From positions 1 to 64,000 of the forward strand of contig CALEDR010000022.1 in the NCBI GenBank assembly GCA_937949545.1: a stretch of 64,000 nucleotides of DNA. The letters run 5' to 3'. Positions 17,456 through 27,241 of this stretch are shown piece by piece. The first letter of the stretch is position 1; each line of letters opens with the position of its first letter. A program made the translations under genes and the position numbers. The notes below the pieces were generated by a model, which was not told the origin of the DNA, did no database searches, and saw nothing but the letters and a program-made list of their open reading frames with translations. The DNA comes from an uncultured Phycisphaerae bacterium (GTDB lineage Bacteria > Planctomycetota > Phycisphaerae > Sedimentisphaerales > Anaerohalosphaeraceae).

Positions 17456-19477
17456 ATGAAAATCTCACTGGAATGGCTTCAGGAGTACGTTGAGCTGAAA
17501 GGTGTTTGCCCGGAAGAAATCGCCAAACGGCTGAGCGACTTGGGGTTTCCGACCGAAAGCATCGAAAAAATGGAAGCCGACACTGTCATCGACGTAGAAA
17601 TCACAAGCAATCGCGGAGACTGTCTGAGCCACATTGGAATTGCCAGAGAACTGGCCGCCGCGTATGGAAAACCCCTGCGGGTGCCGGACATATCGATTCA
17701 GGAATCCGATATTCCCGTTCAAAAGTGGGTGAGTGTGCAAATCGAAGAGCCGCAGTTATGCCCCCGCTATACCGCCCGGATTATCACGGGGGTTAAAGTG
17801 GGACCATCTCCGGACTGGATGGTTCGCCGCCTTCAGGCCGCCGGGATGCGAAGCGTCAACAACGTCGTGGATGCCACGAACTACGCAATGCTCGAGCACG
17901 GCCAGCCGCCCCATGCCTTTGATTATGACAAAATCCGCGGCAGAAAAATCATTGTTCGCAAAGCCCTCCCCGGAGAGCGGCTCACCAGCATTGACGGCAC
18001 GGATTGTCAGCTGCAGGACTGGATGCTCGTGATTGCTGATGCGGAAAGACCGGTGGCAATCGGAGGCGTGATGGGCGGGCTGGAAACCGAAGTAACGGAG
18101 CAGACCACAACGATTCTGCTGGAAGAGGCCTCGTTTGCACCGGTGAGCATCCGCCGTACATCCCGACGGCTCGGATTGCCTTCGGAGGCCTCCTTCCGAT
18201 TTGAGCGGCAGGTGGACACGGAAAACATCGATTGGGCCTCCCGACGATGCGCCCAGCTGATTGTCCAGGTTGCCGGCGGGCAAATTGCCAGGGGGGTTGT
18301 GGACTGCTATCCGAAAAAAACGGCCGCTTCGCCGGTACGGATGCGTCTGTCACGGCTCAAACACCTTTTGGGGATAAACATTCCCGTCGAAAACGTGCTT
18401 GCGATTTTCTCCAGCCTGGGGCTGAATCCTCAGCGGGAAAACAGCGATGTGATTGTCTGCACCCCGCCGAGCTGGCGGCACGACCTGAGCCGGGAGGCCG
18501 ACCTCATCGAAGAAGCAGCCCGTTGCTGGGGGTATGAGAAGGTGCCGGTTGAAAATAAGATTCGAATCACCGCCATGCCGATGGATGCACGGGAAAAGGT
18601 CTGCCAGAAAATCCGCACATATCTGAACGGCTGCGGATTTTTCGAAACCATCAACATTACCTTCATTGACAAACAAACCGCCGAGTGGTTCTCCCCCGCA
18701 CCGGCGTCGGAGCATCTGGCAGTCAGCGATGTGTCCCGCAAAAACACCAATCTGCTTCGCCAAACCCTCATCGGCTCGCTTCTGAATACGATGCAGACCA
18801 ACTACCATGCAGGCAATATTCCCTGTCGGCTGTATGAAATCGCAGATACATTTTTGCCTTCCAATAAAAATCAGGTTCTTCCTTTGGAAAAGGCGAAGGT
18901 TGCTCTGGCCGCCGACATGGAGTTCCAGGAGATGCGCGGAGTTCTGGAAGGACTTCTGGAGCGGCTGACCTACCGGGAAGCCCGTTTCCAGCCCGCTGGT
19001 GCAAAATGGGCACAGGGCGGCACAGAAATTTTCATCGGCGACCGCCCCGTCGGCTTTGTCGGTGCGGTGGAAGAGACCATCGCCCGGCGTCTGGATTTGG
19101 ACAAAGGGATGGTTTGTGCGGCGGAGCTGGACCTGGAAACCCTGATAGACCTGGCCGCTAACGCCAAGCCGTCCGCGAAACCACTACCGCGATTCCCCGC
19201 TATTCGGCGGGACCTGTCTCTGATTCTCGACGAACCCGTTCGATGGGCGGAAATAGAACAGGCCGTTCGTTCGGCTGCTCCGGAAGAACTGGAGGCAATC
19301 CGTTTCGGCGGGCTCTATCGAGGCAAACCGATTCCCGCCGGCAAAAAGAGTCTGACGGTCTCGCTTCGATTTCGGGACGACGACGGCACGCTGCGGCACG
19401 AGCAGGTCGATGCGTTTGAACAGGCGATTCTGAATGAATTAAAAAATAAATTCCAGGCGGAACGAAGATCCCTGTGA
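17456..19477 (+). CDS. pheT: Phenylalanine--tRNA ligase beta subunit, short form
   Basis: This 673-residue protein is the beta subunit of the alpha2-beta2 synthetase. MKISLEWLQEYVE starts the B1 region, followed directly by VIDVEITSNRGDCLSHIGIA. The EMAP-type tRNA-binding domain present at residues 40-150 of E. coli PheT (795 residues) is missing. The B3/B4 editing region (VNNVVDATNYAMLEHGQP), B5 and catalytic-like core and the C-terminal FDX-ACB anticodon-binding domain (PRFPAIRRDLSLIL) are present. No pheS is adjacent. It has its own promoter, and the nucleoside hydrolase gene begins 32 bases after its stop. Confidence 0.93.
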   Translation: MKISLEWLQEYVELKGVCPEEIAKRLSDLGFPTESIEKMEADTVIDVEITSNRGDCLSHIGIARELAAAYGKPLRVPDISIQESDIPVQKWVSVQIEEPQLCPRYTARIITGVKVGPSPDWMVRRLQAAGMRSVNNVVDATNYAMLEHGQPPHAFDYDKIRGRKIIVRKALPGERLTSIDGTDCQLQDWMLVIADAERPVAIGGVMGGLETEVTEQTTTILLEEASFAPVSIRRTSRRLGLPSEASFRFERQVDTENIDWASRRCAQLIVQVAGGQIARGVVDCYPKKTAASPVRMRLSRLKHLLGINIPVENVLAIFSSLGLNPQRENSDVIVCTPPSWRHDLSREADLIEEAARCWGYEKVPVENKIRITAMPMDAREKVCQKIRTYLNGCGFFETINITFIDKQTAEWFSPAPASEHLAVSDVSRKNTNLLRQTLIGSLLNTMQTNYHAGNIPCRLYEIADTFLPSNKNQVLPLEKAKVALAADMEFQEMRGVLEGLLERLTYREARFQPAGAKWAQGGTEIFIGDRPVGFVGAVEETIARRLDLDKGMVCAAELDLETLIDLAANAKPSAKPLPRFPAIRRDLSLILDEPVRWAEIEQAVRSAAPEELEAIRFGGLYRGKPIPAGKKSLTVSLRFRDDDGTLRHEQVDAFEQAILNELKNKFQAERRSL

Positions 19478-19509
19478 TAAACAGGCAATTTTCAAAAATA
19501 AGGAGAAGA

Positions 19510-20511
19510 ATGAAAATGAGATACGGATTGCTTCTGCTGGCGCTGGCGGGATTTCTGTGCGGCTGCTCCCCCGCACAAAAAAACGCTCCCGTAAAAATTA
19601 TTTTTGACACAGACATCGGAGATGACGCCGACGACCTGGGCGCCCTGGCCATGCTCCACCATTTCGTCAGCCGGGGCGAGTGTGAACTGCTGGCCGTGAT
19701 GAGCTGGTCGCACGAACGCTCCGCCGTCCCGGCCATCGATGCGGTCAACCGGTTCTACGGACATCCGGATATCCCGATCGGCGTCCGTAAAGATCCGGTT
19801 TACGATGACCCAAAGAAGTACACCGTGCCGATCGCCGAACGGTTTGAACATAAACTGACTAACGAGAGCGCTCCGGATGCCACCACGTTATACCGTCAAA
19901 TCCTCTCCAAGCAAAAAGACGGGGCCGTCACGCTGGTTACCGTCGGGCCGCTGCTGAACATCAAGCGGCTGATCGAGTCCCCGCCGGATTCAATTTCCAA
20001 CCTGAGCGGCAAAAAACTGCTCGCCAAAAAAGTCGGCAAGACCGTCATTATGGGCGGCCATTTCCCCGGCGGAAAGGGAGAATGGAATTTCAGCGGCAAC
20101 ATGCCGGGGGTGACCCGGTTTGTCCTGGAGAATCTGGAGATGCCGGTGGTCTTCAGCGGTTTTGAGATCGGCGCGGCGATTCCCACTGGCGAAGTCTTTA
20201 ATGAGATCGACAAAAACACTCCGTTATACGTCGGGTTTCTGCATTTTTGTCAACATGCCCCCTGGAAGCAGCCCTACCAGGGACGAATTATCGATAATGC
20301 CTCGTTTGACCAGACCGCCGTGCTGTACGCCGTGCGAGGAGGGGTCGGGCTTTACTGGGACCAAATCCGGGGCGGATATTGCCGCGTGGAGGACAACGGA
20401 GACAATCAGTGGGTAGAAGGCGGCAACACAAATCATTCCTATCTTCGATTGAAGGAAGACCCGGAGAAGATGGCTGCTCTGATTGAATCGATCATGCTCG
20501 GGACGTTTTAA
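19510..20511 (+). CDS. Nucleoside hydrolase-like lipoprotein
   Basis: This 333-residue protein of the inosine-uridine nucleoside hydrolase family cleaves the N-glycosidic bond of ribonucleosides. The calcium-binding signature appears as FDTDIGDDADDLGAL, a variant of DTDPGxDD, with the expected partner acidic residues further on. MKMRYGLLLLALAGFLCGC is a lipoprotein signal peptide with lipobox LCGC, so it is exported. AGGAG precedes the ATG at 19510; a GTG overlapping the pheT stop is possible but lacks a site. Planctomycete relatives are often secreted and may act on other ribosides, so the substrate is uncertain. Confidence 0.85.
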   Translation: MKMRYGLLLLALAGFLCGCSPAQKNAPVKIIFDTDIGDDADDLGALAMLHHFVSRGECELLAVMSWSHERSAVPAIDAVNRFYGHPDIPIGVRKDPVYDDPKKYTVPIAERFEHKLTNESAPDATTLYRQILSKQKDGAVTLVTVGPLLNIKRLIESPPDSISNLSGKKLLAKKVGKTVIMGGHFPGGKGEWNFSGNMPGVTRFVLENLEMPVVFSGFEIGAAIPTGEVFNEIDKNTPLYVGFLHFCQHAPWKQPYQGRIIDNASFDQTAVLYAVRGGVGLYWDQIRGGYCRVEDNGDNQWVEGGNTNHSYLRLKEDPEKMAALIESIMLGTF

Positions 20512-20546
20512 AACCAAGCGACACATCTCAGAAGCGCCGACGGGGT

Positions 20547-21182
20547 TTACGCTCCATCGACGGCCGACAGCCACTGATCGGCGATCCAGGCATGCGCCCA
20601 GGGATAGGGATGCACGCGATCATCGGCCCATTTTTCTTCGGGCACACGGTGTTTCAGTTTTTCATATTCCTGTTGCAGGGGGACCAGTACGGCCGAAAAC
20701 TCCGCCGCCAGCGTATGCACCACATCCAGGTACGCCCGCAGGTCCGCAAGCATCGGATCAGCCGGGTCGCTGCAGAAATAAAACGGCTCCATCAGAATCA
20801 GACGGCTGCCGAGCCGCTGAACCTCGGAAAGCATCTGACGAAGGTTGTTCTCGTACTCCTCCGGCACAACAGAGGTTTTTTGCGGCTCAAGCACCGGTTT
20901 GTACCCCCGCCACAAATCATTGATGCCGACCAGGATGCTCACTACATCGGGCCGAAGGTCCAGACAGTCCTCTTTCCACCGAGCCAGAAGTTCCCGGGTC
21001 GTATCCCCGCTGATGCCGCGATTTTCAATTTGCAAATCCAGCTCAGGAAGCCGGGCCTGTAAGAAACAGCCGGCAAAATGAACATAACCGCAGCCCAGCG
21101 GCGCATACGCCTTCTCCCGCCGCAGGGCATCTGTGATGCTGTCTCCGATGAACAAAATTTTCTGCCGGTATTTCCATTCCAT
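20547..21182 (-). CDS. SGNH/GDSL-type esterase
   Basis: This 211-residue cytosolic hydrolase of the SGNH superfamily shows all four blocks: GDSITD (nucleophile Ser, 13-18), the Gly of ISGDTT, the Asn of GINDLW, and DRVHPYPWAH with catalytic Asp and His. No signal peptide is present. Likely substrates are acetyl esters on sugars or lysophospholipids, but the sequence does not decide. The gene starts 23 bases after the efflux permease stop and may be the last gene of that operon. Confidence 0.87.
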   Translation of the reverse strand: MEWKYRQKILFIGDSITDALRREKAYAPLGCGYVHFAGCFLQARLPELDLQIENRGISGDTTRELLARWKEDCLDLRPDVVSILVGINDLWRGYKPVLEPQKTSVVPEEYENNLRQMLSEVQRLGSRLILMEPFYFCSDPADPMLADLRAYLDVVHTLAAEFSAVLVPLQQEYEKLKHRVPEEKWADDRVHPYPWAHAWIADQWLSAVDGA

Positions 21183-21205
21183 TCGAAGAAACCTTTCTGC
21201 TGATT

Positions 21206-22474
21206 CTATTCATGCCGAAGGGCCACGATGGGGTCCACCTGGGCGGCGTGAATTGCCGGATACAGGCCGAACAAAATCCCAATCAGCATGCTGATCAGCA
21301 GCGGAAGCAGGATTCCCCACAAAGTCAGAACCGTAGCCATTCCGCTGACTATTGTAATCACAAAGGGAATAAAAATTCCTACCCCCAGACCGATAATCCC
21401 GCCGGTTGTGGACAGGACCACCGTTTCAATGAGAAATTGGAAAATAATCTGCCTGCGCTTGGCCCCGATGGCACGCCGAATCCCGATTTCGCGGGTGCGT
21501 TCGGTGACCGAGGCGAGCATAATATTCATAATTCCGATGCCGCCCACCAGCAGACTGATGCCCGCGATAGACCCCAACACAATATTAAACCTGCGTTTGG
21601 TTGCCTCCGCCTGTTTGAGCAGGGCCAGAGGGACACTGATGGTATAATCCTTCTTTTTATGAAAGCGTTTGAGCATCTGCTCAATCGCCGCCGCCGTAGG
21701 TTCCACATGGTCGGATGAGTCGATTTGCAGAATCACCTGATGGAGTTCCACCTTTTCCCGTTCCCGCGTTCCGGCCGCCACACGCGTCTGAATGTCGCCG
21801 AAATAGCGGCGGGCAACCTCGATTGGAATATAGGCGTCCACTTCCTGGTCCGGAATCTGAATATTTCCCGCCTGTCCGCTCTCGCTTCGGACAATTCCAA
21901 CGATCAGAAAGGAATCTCCCCCGATACGCAGGGTCTGACCGATTGTATGCTCCGCCGCCAAAAGCCGGCGAGCTCCATACTCCGTCAGTACAGCCACCGG
22001 CGCCTGTTTTTCCACATCGGCATTCGTTAAAATCCGTCCGGCAATAATATCGCGGGGAACCAGTTCAAACCAGGCCGGCGTCGTTCCTACAACCCGCAGC
22101 TCAAGCGACCGCTCTCCCAATCGAGACTCCTTGCGAATGATTTTCGCCGGAGCCGTTTTTTGAACATTTTTGAAGCTTTCCGAAATCCGCCGGTAATCCT
22201 CATAGGTCAGGCCGTACACACTCATAAAAATGCGGGTATTGGTCATGGATTCGTCTTCCACGGCCTTGACGGAAGAAATAATGATATTATTGCTGCCGAG
22301 TTTCCGAATCTGCTCCAGCGCTTCCTTGCTGGCCCCTTCCCCCACCGACAGCATGGCCACAACACTGCCGACGCCGAAAACAATCCCCAGCATCGTCAAA
22401 AACGACCGGAGCTTGTGGAGCAGCAGATTCTCAATCCCCAGCGCAATATTGCGAATCAAACGGGTCTGTCTCAT
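21206..22474 (-). CDS. MacB-type ABC transporter permease
   Basis: This 422-residue inner-membrane protein has the MacB/FtsX layout: one helix near the N-terminus (about 15-40), a large periplasmic MacB core domain (about 45-270), then three C-terminal helices. The segment ASVTERTREIGIRRAIGAKRR is the coupling-helix signature of MacB permeases. Here the ATPase is on a separate gene, overlapping by four bases (ATGA) upstream. With the adaptor and TolC-like protein it would form a tripartite mechanotransmission exporter for lipids, peptides or macrolide-like compounds. Confidence 0.92.
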   Translation of the reverse strand: MRQTRLIRNIALGIENLLLHKLRSFLTMLGIVFGVGSVVAMLSVGEGASKEALEQIRKLGSNNIIISSVKAVEDESMTNTRIFMSVYGLTYEDYRRISESFKNVQKTAPAKIIRKESRLGERSLELRVVGTTPAWFELVPRDIIAGRILTNADVEKQAPVAVLTEYGARRLLAAEHTIGQTLRIGGDSFLIVGIVRSESGQAGNIQIPDQEVDAYIPIEVARRYFGDIQTRVAAGTREREKVELHQVILQIDSSDHVEPTAAAIEQMLKRFHKKKDYTISVPLALLKQAEATKRRFNIVLGSIAGISLLVGGIGIMNIMLASVTERTREIGIRRAIGAKRRQIIFQFLIETVVLSTTGGIIGLGVGIFIPFVITIVSGMATVLTLWGILLPLLISMLIGILFGLYPAIHAAQVDPIVALRHE

Positions 22475-23190
22475 TTGTTTCCTCCGTCGATTCGTTCAAT
22501 CTGACCGTCCCGCATATGCATCTGATACTGGGCGAAGGCCGCAATATCGGGCTCGTGGGTCACCATAATAATGGTTTTGCCGTTTTCATTGAATTTCTGC
22601 AGCAAATTCAGAATCTGCAGTCCGGTTTTCGTATCCAGGTTTCCTGTGGGTTCGTCGGCGAAAATCACCTGCGGATCATTGGCCAGGGCCCGTGCAATGG
22701 CCACCCGCTGCATCTGCCCGCCGGACAATTCGGTCGGGCGATGATTCAGCCGTTCGGCCAGCCCCACCTGCTCGGCCAGATACCGTGCCCGTTCGCTGCT
22801 GCGGCGGGCGTCCCAGCCGAGATAATACAGCGGCAGTTCGATATTCTTCTGAACCGTCAGCTGCGGAATCAGATTAAAACTCTGAAAGATAAAACCGACC
22901 CTCCGCAGCCGCAGGTCGCTGAGTTCATCATCGCTGAACGTGCTGATATCCTGTCCGTCAAAGAAATATCGCCCCTTTGTGAGCCGATCCAGGCAGCCCA
23001 GAATATTCATCATGGTGCTTTTGCCGGAGCCGCTGGGGCCCATAATGGCCCAAAAACTGCCCTTGGCAAAGGAGGCATTGACGCCCGCCAGCGCGTGGAC
23101 CTCCTGACGGCCCATTTTGTAAATCTTCCAGGCGTCCGTCAGCCGGATAATTTCGAAATTGCCGGTTGGGCTGGACATCCCCGAGCTCAT
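22471..23190 (-). CDS. MacB/LolD-type ABC transporter ATP-binding protein
   Basis: This 239-residue ATPase powers the adjacent permease. Walker A MGPSGSGKSTMMN, Q-loop VGFIFQSFNLIPQLT, signature ELSGGQMQRVAIARAL, Walker B VIFADEPTGNLD and the H-loop VTHEPDIA are all intact. The start has GGAGAAGGGCGG before it, and the gene overlaps both neighbours by four bases, which implies strict co-translation. Confidence 0.94.
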   Translation of the reverse strand: MSSGMSSPTGNFEIIRLTDAWKIYKMGRQEVHALAGVNASFAKGSFWAIMGPSGSGKSTMMNILGCLDRLTKGRYFFDGQDISTFSDDELSDLRLRRVGFIFQSFNLIPQLTVQKNIELPLYYLGWDARRSSERARYLAEQVGLAERLNHRPTELSGGQMQRVAIARALANDPQVIFADEPTGNLDTKTGLQILNLLQKFNENGKTIIMVTHEPDIAAFAQYQMHMRDGQIERIDGGNK

Positions 23191-25046
23191 GGCCGCCCTT
23201 CTCCAGACGAGCCCGTTTGCGGATGCTGCGAAGAACGGTTTTGCTCGGCCGAGGAACCGTCCTGCGGTCTGCTCTGCTCGAACCGCCGGCGCATTTCCTC
23301 CCGCTGTTCCGGCGTCATGTTTTCAAACCGGCGCCGCATCTGCTCCCGCTGTTCCGGAGTCAGATTCTCCAATCGGCGTCGCATCGACTCCGGCGAAGGC
23401 GAGGCCTCCGAACCGTCCGGTCTGCTGCGTCGGCGAGTCCCCCCGTTTTCCGAACTGTCCGGAGAAGTCCTTACTTCCCCCGCCTCCGGCCGGACCACAT
23501 TGTCCAGACGCTGGCGAATCTCTTCGGAAACTTGTCCGCCCGGCTGGCTCACCCCCGCCGGCGTTTCCGCCTCTTTGAGCGGCGGATTCAGCAGCACTTT
23601 TTCGCCCCCTTGAAGGCCTTCGAGGATATGAATCATCCGATTGTTATCCAGCCCTACCTTTACCGCACGGCGTTCGATGGCGGGACCATTGACCACATAC
23701 ACCGTCGGCTGGCCGTCTATCTGGAGCACCGACTGCACTGGCACGTACAGCGCATCTTCATAATGAGCCACAATGATTTCCACACGGCAGCTCATTCCCG
23801 TCCGCAAAGCCGGCTCCTCCCCTTCAATAGAGATTTGGGTGTTATAGACCTTCAGATCCGGATTCATCCACATGCTTTGCGCATCGGGCAGCGGAGCGAT
23901 AAAATCAACTTTGCCCATAAACCGCCGCCCCGGCAGCGCATCAACTGTAACAACCACCGGCAGTCCTGGATGCACTTTTTTGAGGCTGGCTTCGTGAACC
24001 ATCACCTCCGCAATCGCCGAAAACCCCAGCGGCAGATAAATCAATTCCTGCCGTTCGCGCACTTCCTGGCCCTCCATCAGCGGCTCCTGCCCGCCGCGGA
24101 AACCGCCCCGCTGGGCACTGGTTGCATAAATCACCAAACCATCCGCGGGAGCGTAGAGCTTGGTCTTCTTCAACTGGTCTTCTAATTTCGCCAAACGGTC
24201 GTTCTGCTGATTATATTCCGCCTGTCGGGCTTTCAGTTCGGCCTCCGCCTGCACCACTGCCGCATTGGCCTTGCGAACGGTTCGTTCATAGGCCATCTCG
24301 GCCTGGCGAATATCGCTTTCCAGCTGTTTGACCTTCCGCAGATAGGTAAAGTTCTGAAGCAGATTCAGACTGTTGATCGCCAGGTCCAAATCCAGCCGAC
24401 GGCGGGTCACAGCCAACTGGTCGGCCTTGAGTTCATTTTCTGAAATGTACTTTTCCTCCCAAAGCTTCTGGGACCAGGCCAGCGTATCCTGCGCCCGCTC
24501 CAGCTCCTCTTCGGCCAGTTTGATTCGGGCCTCCGCATCGCGAAGCAGATTGGGATATTCGCCTTCTTTGTACTGTTTGAGGTCTTCGCGGGCGAACTCG
24601 AGGGTCAACAAGGCGGCATCCTTGTCGCTTTCGGCCTGATTGCGGACCACCTCCAGATTTTCCTTGGCGTTGATGAAAGAGGCCTCGGCGTTCTGCACGC
24701 GGATTTCCTGGTCAATCTTGGCATCCAGCAGCGAACTGGCATCCAGTTCGACCAGCAAATCCCCCGCCTTGACCCGTGTGCCCTCTTCAATCAGATAGAT
24801 AATCGAAGTCCGCCCTTCCACTTCATTCTTGATGATAATCTGGTCTTTGGCTTTGATGGTTCCGGACTGGAGTACACTGATGGTCAGCGGCCCCCGCTGG
24901 ACGGGAAAGACCGCCATCGCCTGGGAGGCCTCCGAACGGGATGTCAGGAAATAGAGGCCGCCGGCCAGCAGCAGCAAAACCGCCAGGCCGGTCAAAAGAA
25001 TCGTCTGCAGTTTTTTAGCGGGTTTGGGAATCCGATTGTCTGTCAT
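23187..25046 (-). CDS. MacA-like periplasmic adaptor (HlyD family) with repeat-rich tail
   Basis: This 619-residue adaptor has one N-terminal membrane helix (about 17-38), lipoyl and beta-barrel domains and a long alpha-hairpin (about 105-290) that reaches toward TolC. YAPADGLVIYA marks the return into the lipoyl domain. The last ~120 residues are hydrophilic and contain 15-residue repeats, RRRLENLTPEQREQM then RRRFENMTPEQREEM then a broken copy, absent from E. coli MacA. GGAGG six bases before the ATG at 25046 fixes the start; the gene therefore begins 32 bases inside the end of the TolC-like gene. Confidence 0.88.
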   Translation of the reverse strand: MTDNRIPKPAKKLQTILLTGLAVLLLLAGGLYFLTSRSEASQAMAVFPVQRGPLTISVLQSGTIKAKDQIIIKNEVEGRTSIIYLIEEGTRVKAGDLLVELDASSLLDAKIDQEIRVQNAEASFINAKENLEVVRNQAESDKDAALLTLEFAREDLKQYKEGEYPNLLRDAEARIKLAEEELERAQDTLAWSQKLWEEKYISENELKADQLAVTRRRLDLDLAINSLNLLQNFTYLRKVKQLESDIRQAEMAYERTVRKANAAVVQAEAELKARQAEYNQQNDRLAKLEDQLKKTKLYAPADGLVIYATSAQRGGFRGGQEPLMEGQEVRERQELIYLPLGFSAIAEVMVHEASLKKVHPGLPVVVTVDALPGRRFMGKVDFIAPLPDAQSMWMNPDLKVYNTQISIEGEEPALRTGMSCRVEIIVAHYEDALYVPVQSVLQIDGQPTVYVVNGPAIERRAVKVGLDNNRMIHILEGLQGGEKVLLNPPLKEAETPAGVSQPGGQVSEEIRQRLDNVVRPEAGEVRTSPDSSENGGTRRRSRPDGSEASPSPESMRRRLENLTPEQREQMRRRFENMTPEQREEMRRRFEQSRPQDGSSAEQNRSSQHPQTGSSGEGRP

Positions 25047-26922
25047 ACAAAACCTCCGGAGCAATCTCCTTCCATAAACCGTTTTCATCCACTTGCAGAA
25101 CCCCCATATCCCGCTGCAGGTTCAGTTCAGCCAGCCGATAATTGATAATCGAGGCAGTCAGCTGATTCTGGGCGCTCAGCAGGGCATCCTGTGCATCCAG
25201 CAAATCACGAATTTGAGCACGTCCGGCATCCAGGAACATCTTGGTGCTTTTCTGGCGTTTTTCCGCAACAGTCACCGCCTTGGCCTGAATTTTGACCTGT
25301 TCCCGCGATTCCAGCAGCGTACGAAGCTGATTTCGGATGGACAATTTGATCGAATCCTCCGTCTGTTGAAGACTGCGAACGGCTTCTTCGAGAGCCAGAT
25401 AGCTCTTGCGATAGGCATTCCGTTCGGCCGTGCGTTCCAACGGAAGATTCAGATTCAGCAGAGCTGTATAGCGGCCGCGGTCCCATTCAAGCCGTGCATC
25501 GTCCATTCCGGCGGACCCCAGCGAACGTCCGCTTCCCCAGCCGGCTGTTCCCAGGAATGTCAGTTCCGCCTTCAGGCGGTCGGCTTTTACGATAACATCC
25601 CGCTGGGCATCATAGACCTGGCCCTGAACCACCCACAAATCCGGGCGCTTTTCGAAAGCGGTCTTGACGGCGACTTTCTCCGGCAGTTCAAAGGGGCCTG
25701 CATCCTCCCCCGACGGAGGCGGGGGTTCGATCGGGACGTCGGCCGCCGGAAAACTCTGGTCTCTGCCCCTTTTCTGCTCGGACGAATCCGAATAGACAAA
25801 ATAATTCTTATAAACCTGCAGCTGTTCCAAATCTTTCCGATCCAGCTCAATCTGGGCATCGGGCGGCAGTCCGAGCCGAATCTTAAAGGAGTCCAGACGC
25901 TGCTTGTAAGATTCCACAGCCCCAATCCATTGAGCTCGGGCGCTCAGTTCCCGCTGCACCGCCTGGTCCACCTGAATCTCGGGCAGCCGTCCGGCATCGG
26001 CCAGACGCCGAGACTGGCGGGCGGACGCCATCGCACTGATGTAGTTTTCCCGGCTGTTGCGCACCTGGTCAAACTGGCGAAGAACGCCCAGATATTCCGC
26101 CGCGATGGTCACGGCAAACTCGCTTTTATAGCGTTCGAACTGCCAGATGGCATACATCACGCGGCGTTCGGCCTGCAGAAGGGGTTCGGCCGCAATATGA
26201 GGACCGGACCCGCGAAGAAGGGGAACAGAAATGCTCGCATCGGCCGTCAGGCCCAGCGAAGAAGCCCCGCCGAGTGTTAAGAGATTGACCAGGTCGGCAG
26301 CCATCCCCGCCCGCAGCTCCGTCCCGCTGGTGAGCTTCTGAGACGCACTCAGACTGCCGCTGTGGACAAATCCTCTTTGCGGAGACAGGCCGGCACGATT
26401 TTCTTCATAATAACTCTTGGCCGCTCCGGCAAACAGCGTTCGAAATTCGTTGCGGGCCAGGTCTAAATCCAGGGCCGCCGAAAAAATGGCTTCTTTTCTG
26501 GATTGATAGTCAAAGTTGTTGGCGGCTCCAATTTGCAGCGCGTCCATCAGCGAAAGAGTAATCACCTGATTCGGCTCCGCCGCCCAGGTCCCCGTCTTCG
26601 GTTTTTCAAACGGATAATTCTTTTCAGGCCAGTGGGCAAGCGGTTCGGTCTGGTCAGTTCCGAGCGAGGCCGGACTGGAAACCGGCAGCGCCTGAATCTC
26701 TATCAGACGCCGTCGGAACAAATCGCTCGGTCGTTCTACCGTAAAAGGCTCCGTCCGGCCAATCGACTCTAACTGCTTCTGTTCAATGATCTTATAAGAA
26801 ACTTCATCCGCCTTTTGACGATAGTCGGACGGACTTTTACAGCCCCAGGCAACGCTCAGAATGGGGACAAAAAAAATCCTTCCGGCCGTCAGGATTCTGC
26901 TTCTTCCAGAAAAAATCCTCAT
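25015..26922 (-). CDS. TolC family outer-membrane efflux lipoprotein
   Basis: This 635-residue protein has two outer-membrane efflux repeats with long alpha-helical segments (for example ARNEFRTLFAGAAKSYYEEN and the C-terminal DLLDAQDALLSAQNQLT). The N-terminus ends in a lipobox-like AWGC, so it is probably lipid-anchored. It is the first gene of the efflux operon (TolC-adaptor-ATPase-permease-SGNH hydrolase). It exceeds E. coli TolC by about 140 residues, partly because of an N-terminal linker with Pro/Ser-rich sequence (about 75-115). GAGGGAAATAACC precedes the ATG. Confidence 0.88.
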   Translation of the reverse strand: MRIFSGRSRILTAGRIFFVPILSVAWGCKSPSDYRQKADEVSYKIIEQKQLESIGRTEPFTVERPSDLFRRRLIEIQALPVSSPASLGTDQTEPLAHWPEKNYPFEKPKTGTWAAEPNQVITLSLMDALQIGAANNFDYQSRKEAIFSAALDLDLARNEFRTLFAGAAKSYYEENRAGLSPQRGFVHSGSLSASQKLTSGTELRAGMAADLVNLLTLGGASSLGLTADASISVPLLRGSGPHIAAEPLLQAERRVMYAIWQFERYKSEFAVTIAAEYLGVLRQFDQVRNSRENYISAMASARQSRRLADAGRLPEIQVDQAVQRELSARAQWIGAVESYKQRLDSFKIRLGLPPDAQIELDRKDLEQLQVYKNYFVYSDSSEQKRGRDQSFPAADVPIEPPPPSGEDAGPFELPEKVAVKTAFEKRPDLWVVQGQVYDAQRDVIVKADRLKAELTFLGTAGWGSGRSLGSAGMDDARLEWDRGRYTALLNLNLPLERTAERNAYRKSYLALEEAVRSLQQTEDSIKLSIRNQLRTLLESREQVKIQAKAVTVAEKRQKSTKMFLDAGRAQIRDLLDAQDALLSAQNQLTASIINYRLAELNLQRDMGVLQVDENGLWKEIAPEVLYDRQSDSQTR

Positions 26923-27055
26923 TTTTGGTTATTTCCCTCAAAATTCCCCTTCATATACGAAATCAAACCTTATTTTTATTGCAAGAAAACCGCAATGTTT
27001 TTTGAAAGTCCTGCGACATTACAGGATTTATTCTGTCTTGATTTGTGATTTCTTG

Positions 27056-27070
27056 TGGGAAAAAGTGGGA
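27056..27070 (+). promoter_or_regulatory. Putative MraZ-binding boxes
   Basis: TGGGA (27056-27060) and TGGGA (27066-27070) are separated by exactly five bases, the arrangement described for the MraZ operator (TGGGN repeats spaced by five). They lie about 185 bases upstream of the mraZ promoter, further than in E. coli, within the AT-rich spacer 26923-27316 that otherwise contains no gene. Confidence 0.4.
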
Positions 27071-27241
27071 AGATGCCGCGAAATTTTTTGTATAGAACGA
27101 CTTTGAGGGGCCCGAGAGACCAACACTATATAATGTTTTGTTTGTTTTCTATGCCACTATATATTGATTGTCCATTTATTTTTCTAAAGGATTTTCGAGA
27201 AAACGAAAAAACTTTTTTGTTTGTTTTAAGAAAATTTGGCT

